Shown in pieces: positions 18,523-26,888 of a stretch of DNA of 64,000 nt. Within the stretch, counting starts at the first letter, position 1. Each line of letters starts with the position of its first letter. The stretch comes from Bacillus rubiinfantis (GTDB lineage: Bacteria; Bacillota; Bacilli; Bacillales; Cytobacillaceae): positions 2,501 through 66,500 of the forward strand of contig CCFE01000011.1 of NCBI GenBank assembly GCA_000752035.1, written 5' to 3'. The position numbers and the translations under genes are program-made. The notes under the pieces are model-generated. The model saw only the letters and a list, made by a program, of their open reading frames with translations. It made no database searches and was not told the origin of the DNA.

Positions 18523-18540
18523 TTGGTACGATTTTTGCAT
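18523..18540 (+). promoter_or_regulatory. Sigma-54 (-24/-12) promoter of the rightward dehydrogenase-subunit operon
   Basis: The sequence TTGGTAC-GATTT-TTGCAT matches the -24/-12 consensus with one change (TGGTAC for TGGCAC) and correct spacing. It lies 36 bp upstream of the BFD-like gene, just after the activator stop, so the activator and these genes are separately transcribed. Confidence 0.85.
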
Positions 18541-18575
18541 AGTAATTTGATAACAGACATAGAGGAGGAGAGCAG

Positions 18576-18848
18576 ATGAGTACCATTGAAAAAATGATAA
18601 TTTGCCGCTGTGAAGAAGTGTCCTACGGTGAACTTCAAGCCACTGCAAATGAACATAAGTGCACAGCCCGGGAATTGAAGTTAAGGACAAGAGCAGGTAT
18701 GGGATTTTGCGGCGGCCGGACATGCCGGGTTGCAGTCGATAGAGTGATAGAAAGTGTCATTCCGGGAACAAAGCAAGCCGATATTCCGTTAAAATACCAG
18801 CCACCTGTGAGACCGGTGACATTTGGAACGGTAGGTGGAAACAAATGA
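18576..18848 (+). CDS. BFD-like [2Fe-2S]-binding small protein
   Basis: The 90-residue protein matches the BFD-like ferredoxin fold: ICRCEEV near the N-terminus (Cys-x-Cys), then LRTRAGMGFCGGRTC (Cys-x4-Cys). These four cysteines should bind a [2Fe-2S] cluster. In heteromeric dehydrogenases related to HcnABC and D-hydroxyproline dehydrogenase this domain is normally the C-terminal part of the FAD/NAD oxidoreductase subunit. That subunit here (19174-20412) ends without it, so the domain has been split off as a separate chain. Its stop overlaps the next start (ATGA), pointing to a joint complex. GAGGAGGAG precedes the ATG. Confidence 0.9.
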   Translation: MSTIEKMIICRCEEVSYGELQATANEHKCTARELKLRTRAGMGFCGGRTCRVAVDRVIESVIPGTKQADIPLKYQPPVRPVTFGTVGGNK

Positions 18849-19177
18849 GCAGAATCAGCCATCATCCCGTTTTAGGAGATTTAGCTAGCAGAAAAAGTCT
18901 CTCGTTTGAATTCGATGGAAAAACCTATGAAGCATATGAAAATGAAACCATTGCGGCTGCTCTATTGGCCAATGGAATCAGACAATTGCGCGTGCACGAA
19001 GAAAGCGGTACCCCGCGAGGAATTTACTGTAATATTGGACATTGTATGGAGTGCCGGGTAACGGTCAACGGTCAGGCAAATAAACGGGCCTGCCTAACCT
19101 TGGTCGAACAGGATATGATTGTTGAAGGCGGCAAGCAACTGCCAAATTTAATCAAAAGGATGGTGGAGCAGCAATGA
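18845..19177 (+). CDS. [2Fe-2S] ferredoxin-like subunit of amino acid dehydrogenase (HcnA/SoxA-N type)
   Basis: This 110-residue protein has a Fer2_4-type fold. The cluster ligands appear as YCNIGHCMEC (Cys-x4-Cys-x2-Cys) with a fourth Cys in KRACLT. Such proteins are the small gamma-type subunit of HcnABC-like and D-hydroxyproline dehydrogenases, passing electrons between FAD centres. Start and stop overlap both neighbours by four bases (ATGA), so the three genes 18576-20412 form a coupled unit. The likely partner flavoprotein is encoded divergently at 15498-16670. Confidence 0.9.
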   Translation: MSRISHHPVLGDLASRKSLSFEFDGKTYEAYENETIAAALLANGIRQLRVHEESGTPRGIYCNIGHCMECRVTVNGQANKRACLTLVEQDMIVEGGKQLPNLIKRMVEQQ

Positions 19178-20412
19178 GCGATGTCATTATTATCGGCGCC
19201 GGTCCGGCCGGCTTAGCAGGTGCCATTGCTTGTGCTGAGCATGGACTGCACGTCACCGTTCTCGATGAATTTATCAAACCCGGCGGCAGATTGCTCGGCC
19301 AGCTCCATCAAGAACCTTCTGGGGAATGGTGGAATGGAATTCAGGAAGCTGAGCGCCTTTTTAACAAAGCAAGTAATTTAGCAGTGGATATTCGCTGCGG
19401 TGTCTCTGTCTTTGATTTAGAAAAACGTGACCAGCTCTGGCATGTACATACAAATTCCGGAACGTTTAAAGCACGCTTTGTTCTCGTGGCGACTGGTGCG
19501 GCGGAATATCCGATACCGATTCCCGGATGGACATTGCCTGGTGTGATGTCGATTGGTGCTGCTCAGGTAATGACCAATGTGCACCGCGTTCAAGTTGGCA
19601 AAAAAGGCGTCATTATCGGTGCTAACATTTTAGCATTTGCGATTTTAAATGAACTGCAATTGGCTGGGATTAATGTCGAACGCATCATCCTTCCAGAAAA
19701 AAGCCCGCTAAGCGGCAAAGCGGCTGACCCAGAAGAGGTGTTAAAATCATTATTACATGCCGCCCATCTTGCCCCATCAGCGATGCTACGGTTCGGCAGC
19801 CGCTTTATGAAGCAGGACTGGATGCGAAAACTAGTGATTAACTTTTTCCCAGGCGGAGGAATGAAAATCAACGGAACTCCGCTGCAACTGCGGAAAGCTG
19901 CTTTGGAGATTATTGGTGAAGAACAGGTTGAAGGGGTGCGGGTTGCTGATATCGACGCAGCTGGTGCTGTGATTCCTGGTACTGAAACGGTTTACGAAGC
20001 CGACTTTGTTTGTATTGCCGGGGGACTATACCCGCTTGCAGAATTAGCCGCTGTTGCCGGTTGCCCGTTCCACTATGTTCCAGAACTTGGCGGCCATGTT
20101 CCTGCTCATTCTGAAACAATGGAAACGCCGCTAGAGGGACTGTTTGTTGCCGGCAATATTACCGGAATTGAAAGCGGCAAAATTGCAATGGCTCAAGGAA
20201 CAACTGCTGGCTTATCAATTGTCAAACATTCTGGAAAAGCCCCGGGATCCATTGAACAGAAACTGGGGCAGGCTGTGCAAAATATCGTTCATGTACGCCA
20301 GCACGCAGCCATTCAATTCAATCCAGAGATTGAAAACGGCAGGAACAAAATGAAACAGCATTGGGAGCAACAGGTCAAAACAAATTCCCTAAGTTCGGAA
20401 AAAATAGGCTAA
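19174..20412 (+). CDS. FAD/NAD(P)-binding oxidoreductase subunit (HcnB-like), probable D-hydroxyproline dehydrogenase alpha subunit
   Basis: The 412-residue pyridine-nucleotide-disulphide-type flavoprotein has an N-terminal FAD motif IIGAGPAGLAGAIACAEHG, a second nucleotide-binding region near GKKGVIIGANILAF, and the C-terminal flavin contact GLFVAGNITGIESGKIAMAQ. It is about 50-70 residues shorter than HcnB-type homologues because it lacks the C-terminal BFD [2Fe-2S] domain, which is encoded at 18576-18848 instead. With the gamma-type and BFD proteins it should form the electron-transfer part of the D-hydroxyproline dehydrogenase complex. The start overlaps the upstream stop; a strong terminator follows. 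Confidence 0.87.
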   Translation: MSDVIIIGAGPAGLAGAIACAEHGLHVTVLDEFIKPGGRLLGQLHQEPSGEWWNGIQEAERLFNKASNLAVDIRCGVSVFDLEKRDQLWHVHTNSGTFKARFVLVATGAAEYPIPIPGWTLPGVMSIGAAQVMTNVHRVQVGKKGVIIGANILAFAILNELQLAGINVERIILPEKSPLSGKAADPEEVLKSLLHAAHLAPSAMLRFGSRFMKQDWMRKLVINFFPGGGMKINGTPLQLRKAALEIIGEEQVEGVRVADIDAAGAVIPGTETVYEADFVCIAGGLYPLAELAAVAGCPFHYVPELGGHVPAHSETMETPLEGLFVAGNITGIESGKIAMAQGTTAGLSIVKHSGKAPGSIEQKLGQAVQNIVHVRQHAAIQFNPEIENGRNKMKQHWEQQVKTNSLSSEKIG

Positions 20413-20416
20413 AAAA

Positions 20417-20446
20417 ATCAGCGGCAGCATTGCCGCTGATTTTTTA
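20417..20446. terminator. Bidirectional intrinsic terminator
   Basis: ATCAGCGGCA (20417-20426) pairs perfectly with TGCCGCTGAT (20431-20440), followed by TTTTTA on the plus strand and preceded by seven A on the same strand. It ends both the rightward oxidoreductase gene and the leftward NCS1 permease gene. Confidence 0.92.
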
Positions 20447-20447
20447 T

Positions 20448-21749
20448 TTAAATATCTATTCCTTGTACTTTTGTAAAATGATCGGGTCTTACTTTAGCTT
20501 TAACTTTCATTCCTGAAAAATAGACAATGCACGAAACTAGAAGGGATTGTACAGCTGGTATCCCTACCGCATATTCATATTGTGTATAATAACCAACTAT
20601 GCCACCAATAACTAATGCTAAAGTGGCAACCCAATTCCACCCCTCTTTATCTTCCCAACTCTGTTTCCGGATAAGAAAGAAATCAACAAACATTACCCCT
20701 GCGATTGCTGGGTAAATTACCCCTAAAAGCGTAAGAAAATCCATAAAGTATTCTAAAATACCTGCTAAAGCCAGTATTGTTCCAATAAGGGACCCTACCA
20801 CAGTAAGCCACGCTCTACCTTTTCCGGTATTAATGTTAAACATGTTGGCAGCAGCTAACCCAGTGGAGTAGCTTGCTACAATTTGACTTGTCCATAAAGC
20901 TAACCATAAGATTAGGAAACCCCAGAATGGAAAACCTAGGTCTTGCATAACTGCTACTATATCAGCGTTACCTACTCCAACCGACATGACAGCTCCAGTC
21001 AAGAAAAAAACAAAACCGATAACGATAATACCTAATGGAATTAATGCTTGGTCCTTCACCTTTGGTTTTGAATATCTTGTATAATCAGATGCAATCAGCC
21101 ATTGAGCTACATTTGCACCTAAAATAAGACTAATTCCTCCTAAAACGGTCATTGATGGTTCTGGGCTCCAGGATGTTAGTTTGTCCCAACCGCCACCTTT
21201 AAGAGAGTAAAATACCCCGGAAAAAATCAACAATAAACCAGCTGGTACTGCTAAATAATCTGTCCATTTCATGGAATTGTAACCAATTATGGCTGGTAGA
21301 GCAAATAATGCTCCCGCAAGCAGTGTTAAGAGCGCCCAGGCAAACCATTGCTCCTCATAATTCACCCCAAGGACAGCTGAAATAGCATTACCTGCAACTG
21401 CAGTATTTACACCAAACCAGCCAACATTAAGTACTACAAGTGCTAATCCAACAATGAACCTTGCCTGAATTGAACCAAAACTCGACCTTGCAATAACAGC
21501 GGACGGTAATCCAGTTTTGGCACCAATATATCCTTGTAAACCATTTCCAATCCATTGAATAATAACAAGGCCAATAAGTAATATGAATAAAACCTTAGAT
21601 AGTCCAAAGCTTCCTGCTAATACAGCTCCAATCATTATTACTGGAACTGAAAATTCCAAGCCACCAAAAATCGTTGCTGGTACAATCCAATGCTGCCTCT
21701 CAGACTCTGGTACAATTTCAAGAGCATTATCTTTATCCAATGCAGACAT
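20448..21749 (-). CDS. NCS1 family nucleobase/hydantoin-type permease (CodB-like)
   Basis: This 433-residue integral membrane protein has about twelve hydrophobic segments. It matches the purine-cytosine/NCS1 family: PATIFGGLEFSVPVIMIGA in the first segment and ANVAQWLIASDYTRYSKP in the middle. Members import cytosine, purines, allantoin or hydantoins. GAGGGGG upstream selects the ATG at 21749; a 13-codon longer frame has no ribosome site. It is the last gene of the operon with the hydantoinase/oxoprolinase subunits, so a hydantoin, 5-oxoproline-like or related cyclic amide is the likely cargo. NCS1 includes the hydantoin carrier Mhp1, which fits, but the exact substrate is not provable here. 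Confidence 0.9.
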   Translation of the reverse strand: MSALDKDNALEIVPESERQHWIVPATIFGGLEFSVPVIMIGAVLAGSFGLSKVLFILLIGLVIIQWIGNGLQGYIGAKTGLPSAVIARSSFGSIQARFIVGLALVVLNVGWFGVNTAVAGNAISAVLGVNYEEQWFAWALLTLLAGALFALPAIIGYNSMKWTDYLAVPAGLLLIFSGVFYSLKGGGWDKLTSWSPEPSMTVLGGISLILGANVAQWLIASDYTRYSKPKVKDQALIPLGIIVIGFVFFLTGAVMSVGVGNADIVAVMQDLGFPFWGFLILWLALWTSQIVASYSTGLAAANMFNINTGKGRAWLTVVGSLIGTILALAGILEYFMDFLTLLGVIYPAIAGVMFVDFFLIRKQSWEDKEGWNWVATLALVIGGIVGYYTQYEYAVGIPAVQSLLVSCIVYFSGMKVKAKVRPDHFTKVQGIDI

Positions 21750-21830
21750 TAATAACTCCCCCTCGTATGTCATTACATTATTTAACAAGAGAAGAAAAAC
21801 CGATATATTTTTTCTGATAATTCAGTTAAT

Positions 21831-22268
21831 TTATTCGTTATTAATCCTCTCTATATACACTTTCTCTGTCCCTGTTAACCAAACCCTTTCCCCTATTTCT
21901 TTTAAGAGAAGAATATCCGTTTGTAACAATTGGGCAAAAACATTAATACGCTCATTTCCTTTATGACTTCTTGCTAATTCTGCACCGTAATAGATAGCTA
22001 TAACTTGTTGTTCTATTGATTCACTCTGCCAATCTCGCCAATAACATAGTTCTCCAGCGCTTGCATATATCGTTTGATTTTCCCTAGGAGGAGCGGAGAT
22101 ATCATCACATACAAAATTTATTTCTCTGCCCGACCACCTAGAGTGGGTAACAACACTTTCTAACGGCATTGCTTTCCAAATCATCTGACATGTTTTAGGA
22201 GCTGCATCTTCTAGTAACATCGCCGTCAGTTCTCCCCCACGTTCAAATGAAATTCTAATATGTTTCAT
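21831..22268 (-). CDS. DUF3830 family protein (cyclophilin-like fold)
   Basis: The 145-residue cytosolic protein matches, from memory of the family, DUF3830, whose solved members have a cyclophilin-like beta barrel without known isomerase activity. Features are the N-terminal MKHIRISFERGG, an APKTCQMIWKAMPL segment reminiscent of cyclophilin-like proteins, ending TGTEKVYIERI. It is encoded between the hydantoinase B subunit and the NCS1 permease, all on the minus strand with gaps of about 80-90 bp. A role in the same pathway, such as binding or processing a ring-opened product, is inferred only. The best upstream purine site (AAGGAGAG) is rather far from the ATG. Confidence 0.72.
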   Translation of the reverse strand: MKHIRISFERGGELTAMLLEDAAPKTCQMIWKAMPLESVVTHSRWSGREINFVCDDISAPPRENQTIYASAGELCYWRDWQSESIEQQVIAIYYGAELARSHKGNERINVFAQLLQTDILLLKEIGERVWLTGTEKVYIERINNE

Positions 22269-22359
22269 TACTTTTAATACTCTCCTTGTTAGTAAAGCAA
22301 ATAATTATAAGTGGGAAGACAGTGGGTGAATCTAACTATCCTCCCTACTCTTTTATTCT

Positions 22360-24021
22360 CTAGCGATATATATCTTTAGTTACATATTCATTTCGCAAAT
22401 CTTTTTCCTGATCTTCTAAGCTTCTTTCTGATTGGTTACCGAATCCGCCTCCGCCGCCAGTTTTAACAATTACAATATCCCCTTTGCACAGCGGCTTCCC
22501 ATTAGCCTTTAACAAATGCTCTACTATATCACCAGAAATAATTTGAACATCCGGCCCAAGGCCTGGTTTTCCTCCAAATAACCCCCATGCAGGTGTTTTT
22601 GAACGTTCAAACCACAAAGAAACGGTTGTATTTTCACTTAATATCTCATATTCGCGAACAACGCCCAAGCCGCCACGATACCTTCCTTGCCCACCAGAGT
22701 TATTTCTTAACGCATACTGATTAACCCTAATAGGATAATTTGATTCCAATACCTCAATTGGAAGATTCTTAAAGTCGCCACTTACATGATTAATGAGTGC
22801 AGATTGTCCATCACCTGATTCAAAGGCGCCCCATCCACCTGCAGTTGCCTCAACATTCAAAAACGGTTCATTTGTCTGATCATCTATACCTGCAAACGTG
22901 ACAACCATCGAATCTCCGTAGTGAGCTGCGGCTGCCTTTTCTTTCATAACAGGAGCTAATGCTTTTATAATTAAATCAATTAACAAGCCTAGTGGGGTAA
23001 AATACCAACCACATGGTGCAGGTTCAGTTGCATGGAAAATTGTCCCTTTTGGTGCGACAATCTTCATTGTTTTAAAATTACCTCCAGTAACTGGAGAATT
23101 AGGACTAATTAAATCCTTAAATGCCACTCTACAAGCGGATACTGTCTGGGCAAAGCCGCAATTGGTTTGTCCTGTACGCTGAGTACTTGAACCCGTTAAA
23201 TCAATCGTGATATAGTCACCTTTAACTTCGACCTTAACCTTTACAAATATTGGTTCATCTTTTACGCCATCATTGTCCAAGTGGCCTTCAGCTTCATAGA
23301 CCCCATCCGGAATTTCTCGCACAACTGTACGATCCATTTCCTCAGCCTGAATAAAAATATCATGTACACATCTATTGATCTTTTCAATTGTAAACCGTTC
23401 AATCAATTCTTTAAATCTCTTTTCTCCTGTTCTACACGCAGCTATTTGAGCATTCAAATCCCCAAGCGCTGCATCCTGAAAACGATTATTTGTCACAATT
23501 AGGCGAATGACATTCTCCAACGGTTTCCCACCATCATAAATCTTGGTAGGAGGGATTCTAATGCCTTCTTGATAAATACTAGTCGCATCCATTGGATAGC
23601 CAGGATCTTTAGAACCAATATCTAACCAGTGGGCACGATTTGCTGTAAATCCAACTAATTCACCTTGATAGAATATCGGGGAAAAAACGGTGACGTCGTT
23701 TAGATGCGTTCCCCCAATATATGAATCATTTAAGATATAAACATCGCCTTCTTTATATTGATTAATACCACCTATCAATTTAGTAGTTGTTTTAACACAT
23801 TCATCAATATTACCTAAGAAAATTGGTAATCCTGCCGATTGACCAAGTAATTCAACATCTTTATTAAATAAACAGACACTGCAGTCTTTCATTTCATAAA
23901 TAATAGGTGAGAAAGCACTTCGAGCAAGACTGGCATTCATTTCATCAGCAATAGAAATTAGTGCGTTGCGGACAATTTCTGTTGTTACCGGGTTTTCCAA
24001 AAAGACCTGCTCTTTTATCAT
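22360..24021 (-). CDS. Hydantoinase/oxoprolinase subunit B (HyuB family)
   Basis: The 553-residue HyuB protein shows family motifs NALISIADEMNASLARSAFSPII near the N-terminus, LNDSYIGGTHLNDVTV in the first quarter, and GGQGRYRGGLGVVREY and the glycine-rich VKTGGGGGFGNQ near the C-terminus. With the A subunit it forms an ATP-dependent amidohydrolase that opens hydantoin- or 5-oxoproline-like rings. Its start overlaps the A-subunit stop by one base (TAATG), so the pair is coupled. Family members also include acetone carboxylase and N-methylhydantoinase subunits, so the substrate is uncertain. The length is normal for the family. Confidence 0.94.
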   Translation of the reverse strand: MIKEQVFLENPVTTEIVRNALISIADEMNASLARSAFSPIIYEMKDCSVCLFNKDVELLGQSAGLPIFLGNIDECVKTTTKLIGGINQYKEGDVYILNDSYIGGTHLNDVTVFSPIFYQGELVGFTANRAHWLDIGSKDPGYPMDATSIYQEGIRIPPTKIYDGGKPLENVIRLIVTNNRFQDAALGDLNAQIAACRTGEKRFKELIERFTIEKINRCVHDIFIQAEEMDRTVVREIPDGVYEAEGHLDNDGVKDEPIFVKVKVEVKGDYITIDLTGSSTQRTGQTNCGFAQTVSACRVAFKDLISPNSPVTGGNFKTMKIVAPKGTIFHATEPAPCGWYFTPLGLLIDLIIKALAPVMKEKAAAAHYGDSMVVTFAGIDDQTNEPFLNVEATAGGWGAFESGDGQSALINHVSGDFKNLPIEVLESNYPIRVNQYALRNNSGGQGRYRGGLGVVREYEILSENTTVSLWFERSKTPAWGLFGGKPGLGPDVQIISGDIVEHLLKANGKPLCKGDIVIVKTGGGGGFGNQSERSLEDQEKDLRNEYVTKDIYR

Positions 24022-26057
24022 TAGACTAGCGCCTCCTGTTCAACAGTTTGTTTAGTAATTTCTATATTTTGATACTCATCAATTGTAATTGTATAATGCG
24101 GCGGAATCACGATAGTGGAATTTTTATCCTCAATAATAGCTGGACCGATAAAATAATTGCCATTAACCAATTCGGCTGTTGAATAAACATTTGTTACTTG
24201 TTCATTATTATTCCAAACAATCATCCTATTACTCTTAGGTTCAGCCTGTTTTTCCTCTCTATTAACAGATTTTACATGTTCAATCTTCTCTAAATCACCA
24301 TAAGCTGTTGCTCTTATGTTTACAATTTCTGTTATGCCGTTTGGATTATTATGGCCATAGATTTCAAGGTGTAATTGATGAAACTCTTTTTCAACCTCTT
24401 CCATATTATTGGAACAATTAGGCACATTAATGGTATATTCCTGGCCGGCATAACGAACATCTACACTATATTGGAAACGGATTTGATCAGTTGCAATATT
24501 CTGCTGGTTGAGGACACTAATACTTTCTAGCTTCATTTCTGCGTAAAGCGCTTCTATATTTGTTTTATTGACAGCATCAGTTGTACTGACGAAGTTTCGA
24601 ACGGTATCAAAACGAATATCTGTCTGAAGCATTCCCCATGCCGAAAAAGTTCCAGATGTACTTGGAATAAAAATTTTCTTAATATCAAGTAACTCAGCAA
24701 TTAGCACAGCATGCATCGGGCCAGCCCCTCCAAACGCAACAAGGGTAAATTTTCTTGGGTCAATCCCCCGTTTAACTGTTAATGTCCTTATTGCATCAGC
24801 CATTTTTGCATTTGCAATATCACATATACCTTCGGCAGTTTCTTGTACAGAAAGGCCTACTCTATCAGCAACAGTCTTAACAGCTTCAATTGCTGCTTGA
24901 CGATCCAACTTAATGTCACCGCCAGCAAAGTTATTTTCATCAATTCTTCCAAGTACTACATTTGCGTCTGTAACCGTTGGCTGTTTTCCTCCTCTTCCAT
25001 AGCAAGCAGGTCCAGGAGATGATCCAGCACTTTGAGGCCCGACACGTAATCCTCCAGCCTCAATCCAAGCAATTGATCCTCCACCTGCGCCTATTGTATG
25101 AATATTAACCATTGGCGAGAGGATTGGAAACCCTTCCATAATTGTTTCCGAAGTAACATCCGGTTCTCCGTCAACTATCAAACTTACATCAAAGCTAGTG
25201 CCTCCCATGTCAACACAAATTAGATTTTTATCGCCTGTAAGCTGTGTTAGATTCATTCCGCCAATCGTCCCACCGACAGGACCTGACATTAACGTTTGTA
25301 GTGGAGTCTTCTTTGCGATAGTAGACGTCATAACCCCACCATTTGATTGCATAATATATATGTCCTTATGAAAACCGCGTTTCTTTACTTCATTTTCTAA
25401 ACTAGTTAAATATTTTTTTACAATTGGTGCGATATAGGCATTGATAATCGTTGTACTTACTCGTTCATATTCCCTCCATTCACGCGCAATATCACTTGAA
25501 AGTGATATAGGAATATCTAAGTGATCTTCAAGTTCATCCCGAACAAGTTGCTCATGATTTGGATTGCGATATGAGTGTAGTAAGCATACTGCAACTGCAT
25601 CATATTGCTTTTCCCTTAATTGTTCGACAACTCTAGCAAGACTTTCTTGATTCATTTCTGTGATAATTGAGCCGTCTGCTGCTACTCTCTCATCTATTTC
25701 ATAAATGTGCTCTCTATCAACTAATTGTTTAGGTTTTCGATACTTTATGTTATACATTTCAATACGGTTGGCCCTGCCAATCTCATAAACATCCCGGAAA
25801 CCTTTTGTGACGACTAAAGCTACCTTTGCCCCTTTTCTTTCAAGGAAAGCATTTAAACCAGCAGTAGTTCCATGAACAAAATACTCGATTTCCCCAAAAT
25901 CACCTACATAATGCTCAATACACTCTAAAACACCTTCAGCTAAGTTATGAGGTGTAGTTAAAGTCTTTTTGGTGTGATAAATCTTTTCTTTACGATCAAA
26001 TACAACTAAATCTGTAAATGTCCCCCCGATATCTACACCCAACCGGTAACGCGACAT
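24021..26057 (-). CDS. Hydantoinase/oxoprolinase subunit A (HyuA family)
   Basis: The 678-residue ATP-binding subunit starts RYRLGVDIGGTFTDLVV, the phosphate-1 motif of the ASKHA fold. Further motifs are FVHGTTAGLNA, MSGPVGGTIGGM and the Gly-rich IHTIGAGGGSIAWIEAGGLRVG. It couples ATP hydrolysis to opening of a cyclic amide together with subunit B. AAAGGATGATG precedes the ATG at 26057; the frame open from 26078 lacks a ribosome site. The XRE-cupin regulator gene lies 43 bp upstream on the same strand, so the operon is probably self-regulated by that protein. Confidence 0.94.
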   Translation of the reverse strand: MSRYRLGVDIGGTFTDLVVFDRKEKIYHTKKTLTTPHNLAEGVLECIEHYVGDFGEIEYFVHGTTAGLNAFLERKGAKVALVVTKGFRDVYEIGRANRIEMYNIKYRKPKQLVDREHIYEIDERVAADGSIITEMNQESLARVVEQLREKQYDAVAVCLLHSYRNPNHEQLVRDELEDHLDIPISLSSDIAREWREYERVSTTIINAYIAPIVKKYLTSLENEVKKRGFHKDIYIMQSNGGVMTSTIAKKTPLQTLMSGPVGGTIGGMNLTQLTGDKNLICVDMGGTSFDVSLIVDGEPDVTSETIMEGFPILSPMVNIHTIGAGGGSIAWIEAGGLRVGPQSAGSSPGPACYGRGGKQPTVTDANVVLGRIDENNFAGGDIKLDRQAAIEAVKTVADRVGLSVQETAEGICDIANAKMADAIRTLTVKRGIDPRKFTLVAFGGAGPMHAVLIAELLDIKKIFIPSTSGTFSAWGMLQTDIRFDTVRNFVSTTDAVNKTNIEALYAEMKLESISVLNQQNIATDQIRFQYSVDVRYAGQEYTINVPNCSNNMEEVEKEFHQLHLEIYGHNNPNGITEIVNIRATAYGDLEKIEHVKSVNREEKQAEPKSNRMIVWNNNEQVTNVYSTAELVNGNYFIGPAIIEDKNSTIVIPPHYTITIDEYQNIEITKQTVEQEALV

Positions 26058-26100
26058 ATTTTCATCATCCTTTCTCATTTTGTTACATTATTTTCTACAG

Positions 26101-26643
26101 CTAAAAAATAGCTGGAGTTACCACACTAAATAAAATAACTTCTTGATCTAAAGGATTTTCCCACATGTGTAGATGTGTGGAAGGGAAATGAATCGACTCC
26201 TCTTCACGCAGAAAATACTCTTTCCCATCAATTCTAATAATTAGAGAACCTTTCAAAACGTAATAGAATTCTTCTCCTTGGTGACGAACAAATTCCGTAT
26301 CTTTTTGTCGTGGCTTTAATGTAATAATGAATGGCTCGATCTTTCTTTCAGGAAAATTCCCGCTCAGTCTTATATAGCTGGAGTCAGAATTAGCAATTTT
26401 AAATATCTTTTGATCCTCTTTTTTCACGACATAATTGGCACTGTATGGTTCTTCAAAAAAGTATGCAATTTTTACTCCAAAAGCATCTGCAATCTTTTTT
26501 AAAGAAGTAATTGCAAGTGAACAGGTACCTCTTTCAATTTGCGATAAAAAGCTAACAGACAGATCAGTTTTCTCACTTAAATCCTTTAGAGTCATTCCAT
26601 GCTTCATGCGAAGTTCTTTTATTTTTTTATAAACTTCTTCCAT
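26101..26643 (-). CDS. XRE-family regulator with C-terminal cupin sensor
   Basis: The 180-residue protein has an N-terminal HTH_3 domain (MTLKDLSEKTDLSVSFLSQIERG) and a C-terminal cupin barrel (RHQGEEFYYVLKGSLIIRI, then HFPSTHLHMWENP), the layout of PuuR-like and SinR-cupin regulators that sense small metabolites. It is the first gene of the hydantoinase/permease operon and probably represses or activates that operon. The ATG at 26643 is preferred: AGGAT lies about nine bases upstream of it but directly abuts the GTG four codons earlier. It is divergent from the LysR gene across an AT-rich 245-bp region with no promoter I can assign with confidence. Confidence 0.9.
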   Translation of the reverse strand: MEEVYKKIKELRMKHGMTLKDLSEKTDLSVSFLSQIERGTCSLAITSLKKIADAFGVKIAYFFEEPYSANYVVKKEDQKIFKIANSDSSYIRLSGNFPERKIEPFIITLKPRQKDTEFVRHQGEEFYYVLKGSLIIRIDGKEYFLREEESIHFPSTHLHMWENPLDQEVILFSVVTPAIF

Positions 26644-26888
26644 ATCTTCAAACACATCCTAGTTTATTAAAAAAATTACAATTACACTTTATTATTTTTA
26701 ATAATATCATAGTTTTTACACAAATAAAGCTAAATTTTAAAAATATTTAAAATTATCAGTTTATTATTATTCCAGTAAAATATTGCTGTTTTTCCCAATA
26801 AGAGTATTTTAAGTTGTCTCATCTCCAACACTATGCTAAATTTCATTTGAGAGAAGCAATGTTGGATGTTTTGAAGGAGACAATATCA

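Noticed and set aside
26814..26888. N-terminal extension of the LysR protein
   Set aside because: The extra 25 residues do not match LysR N-termini, and AAGGAG is placed for the ATG at 26889.
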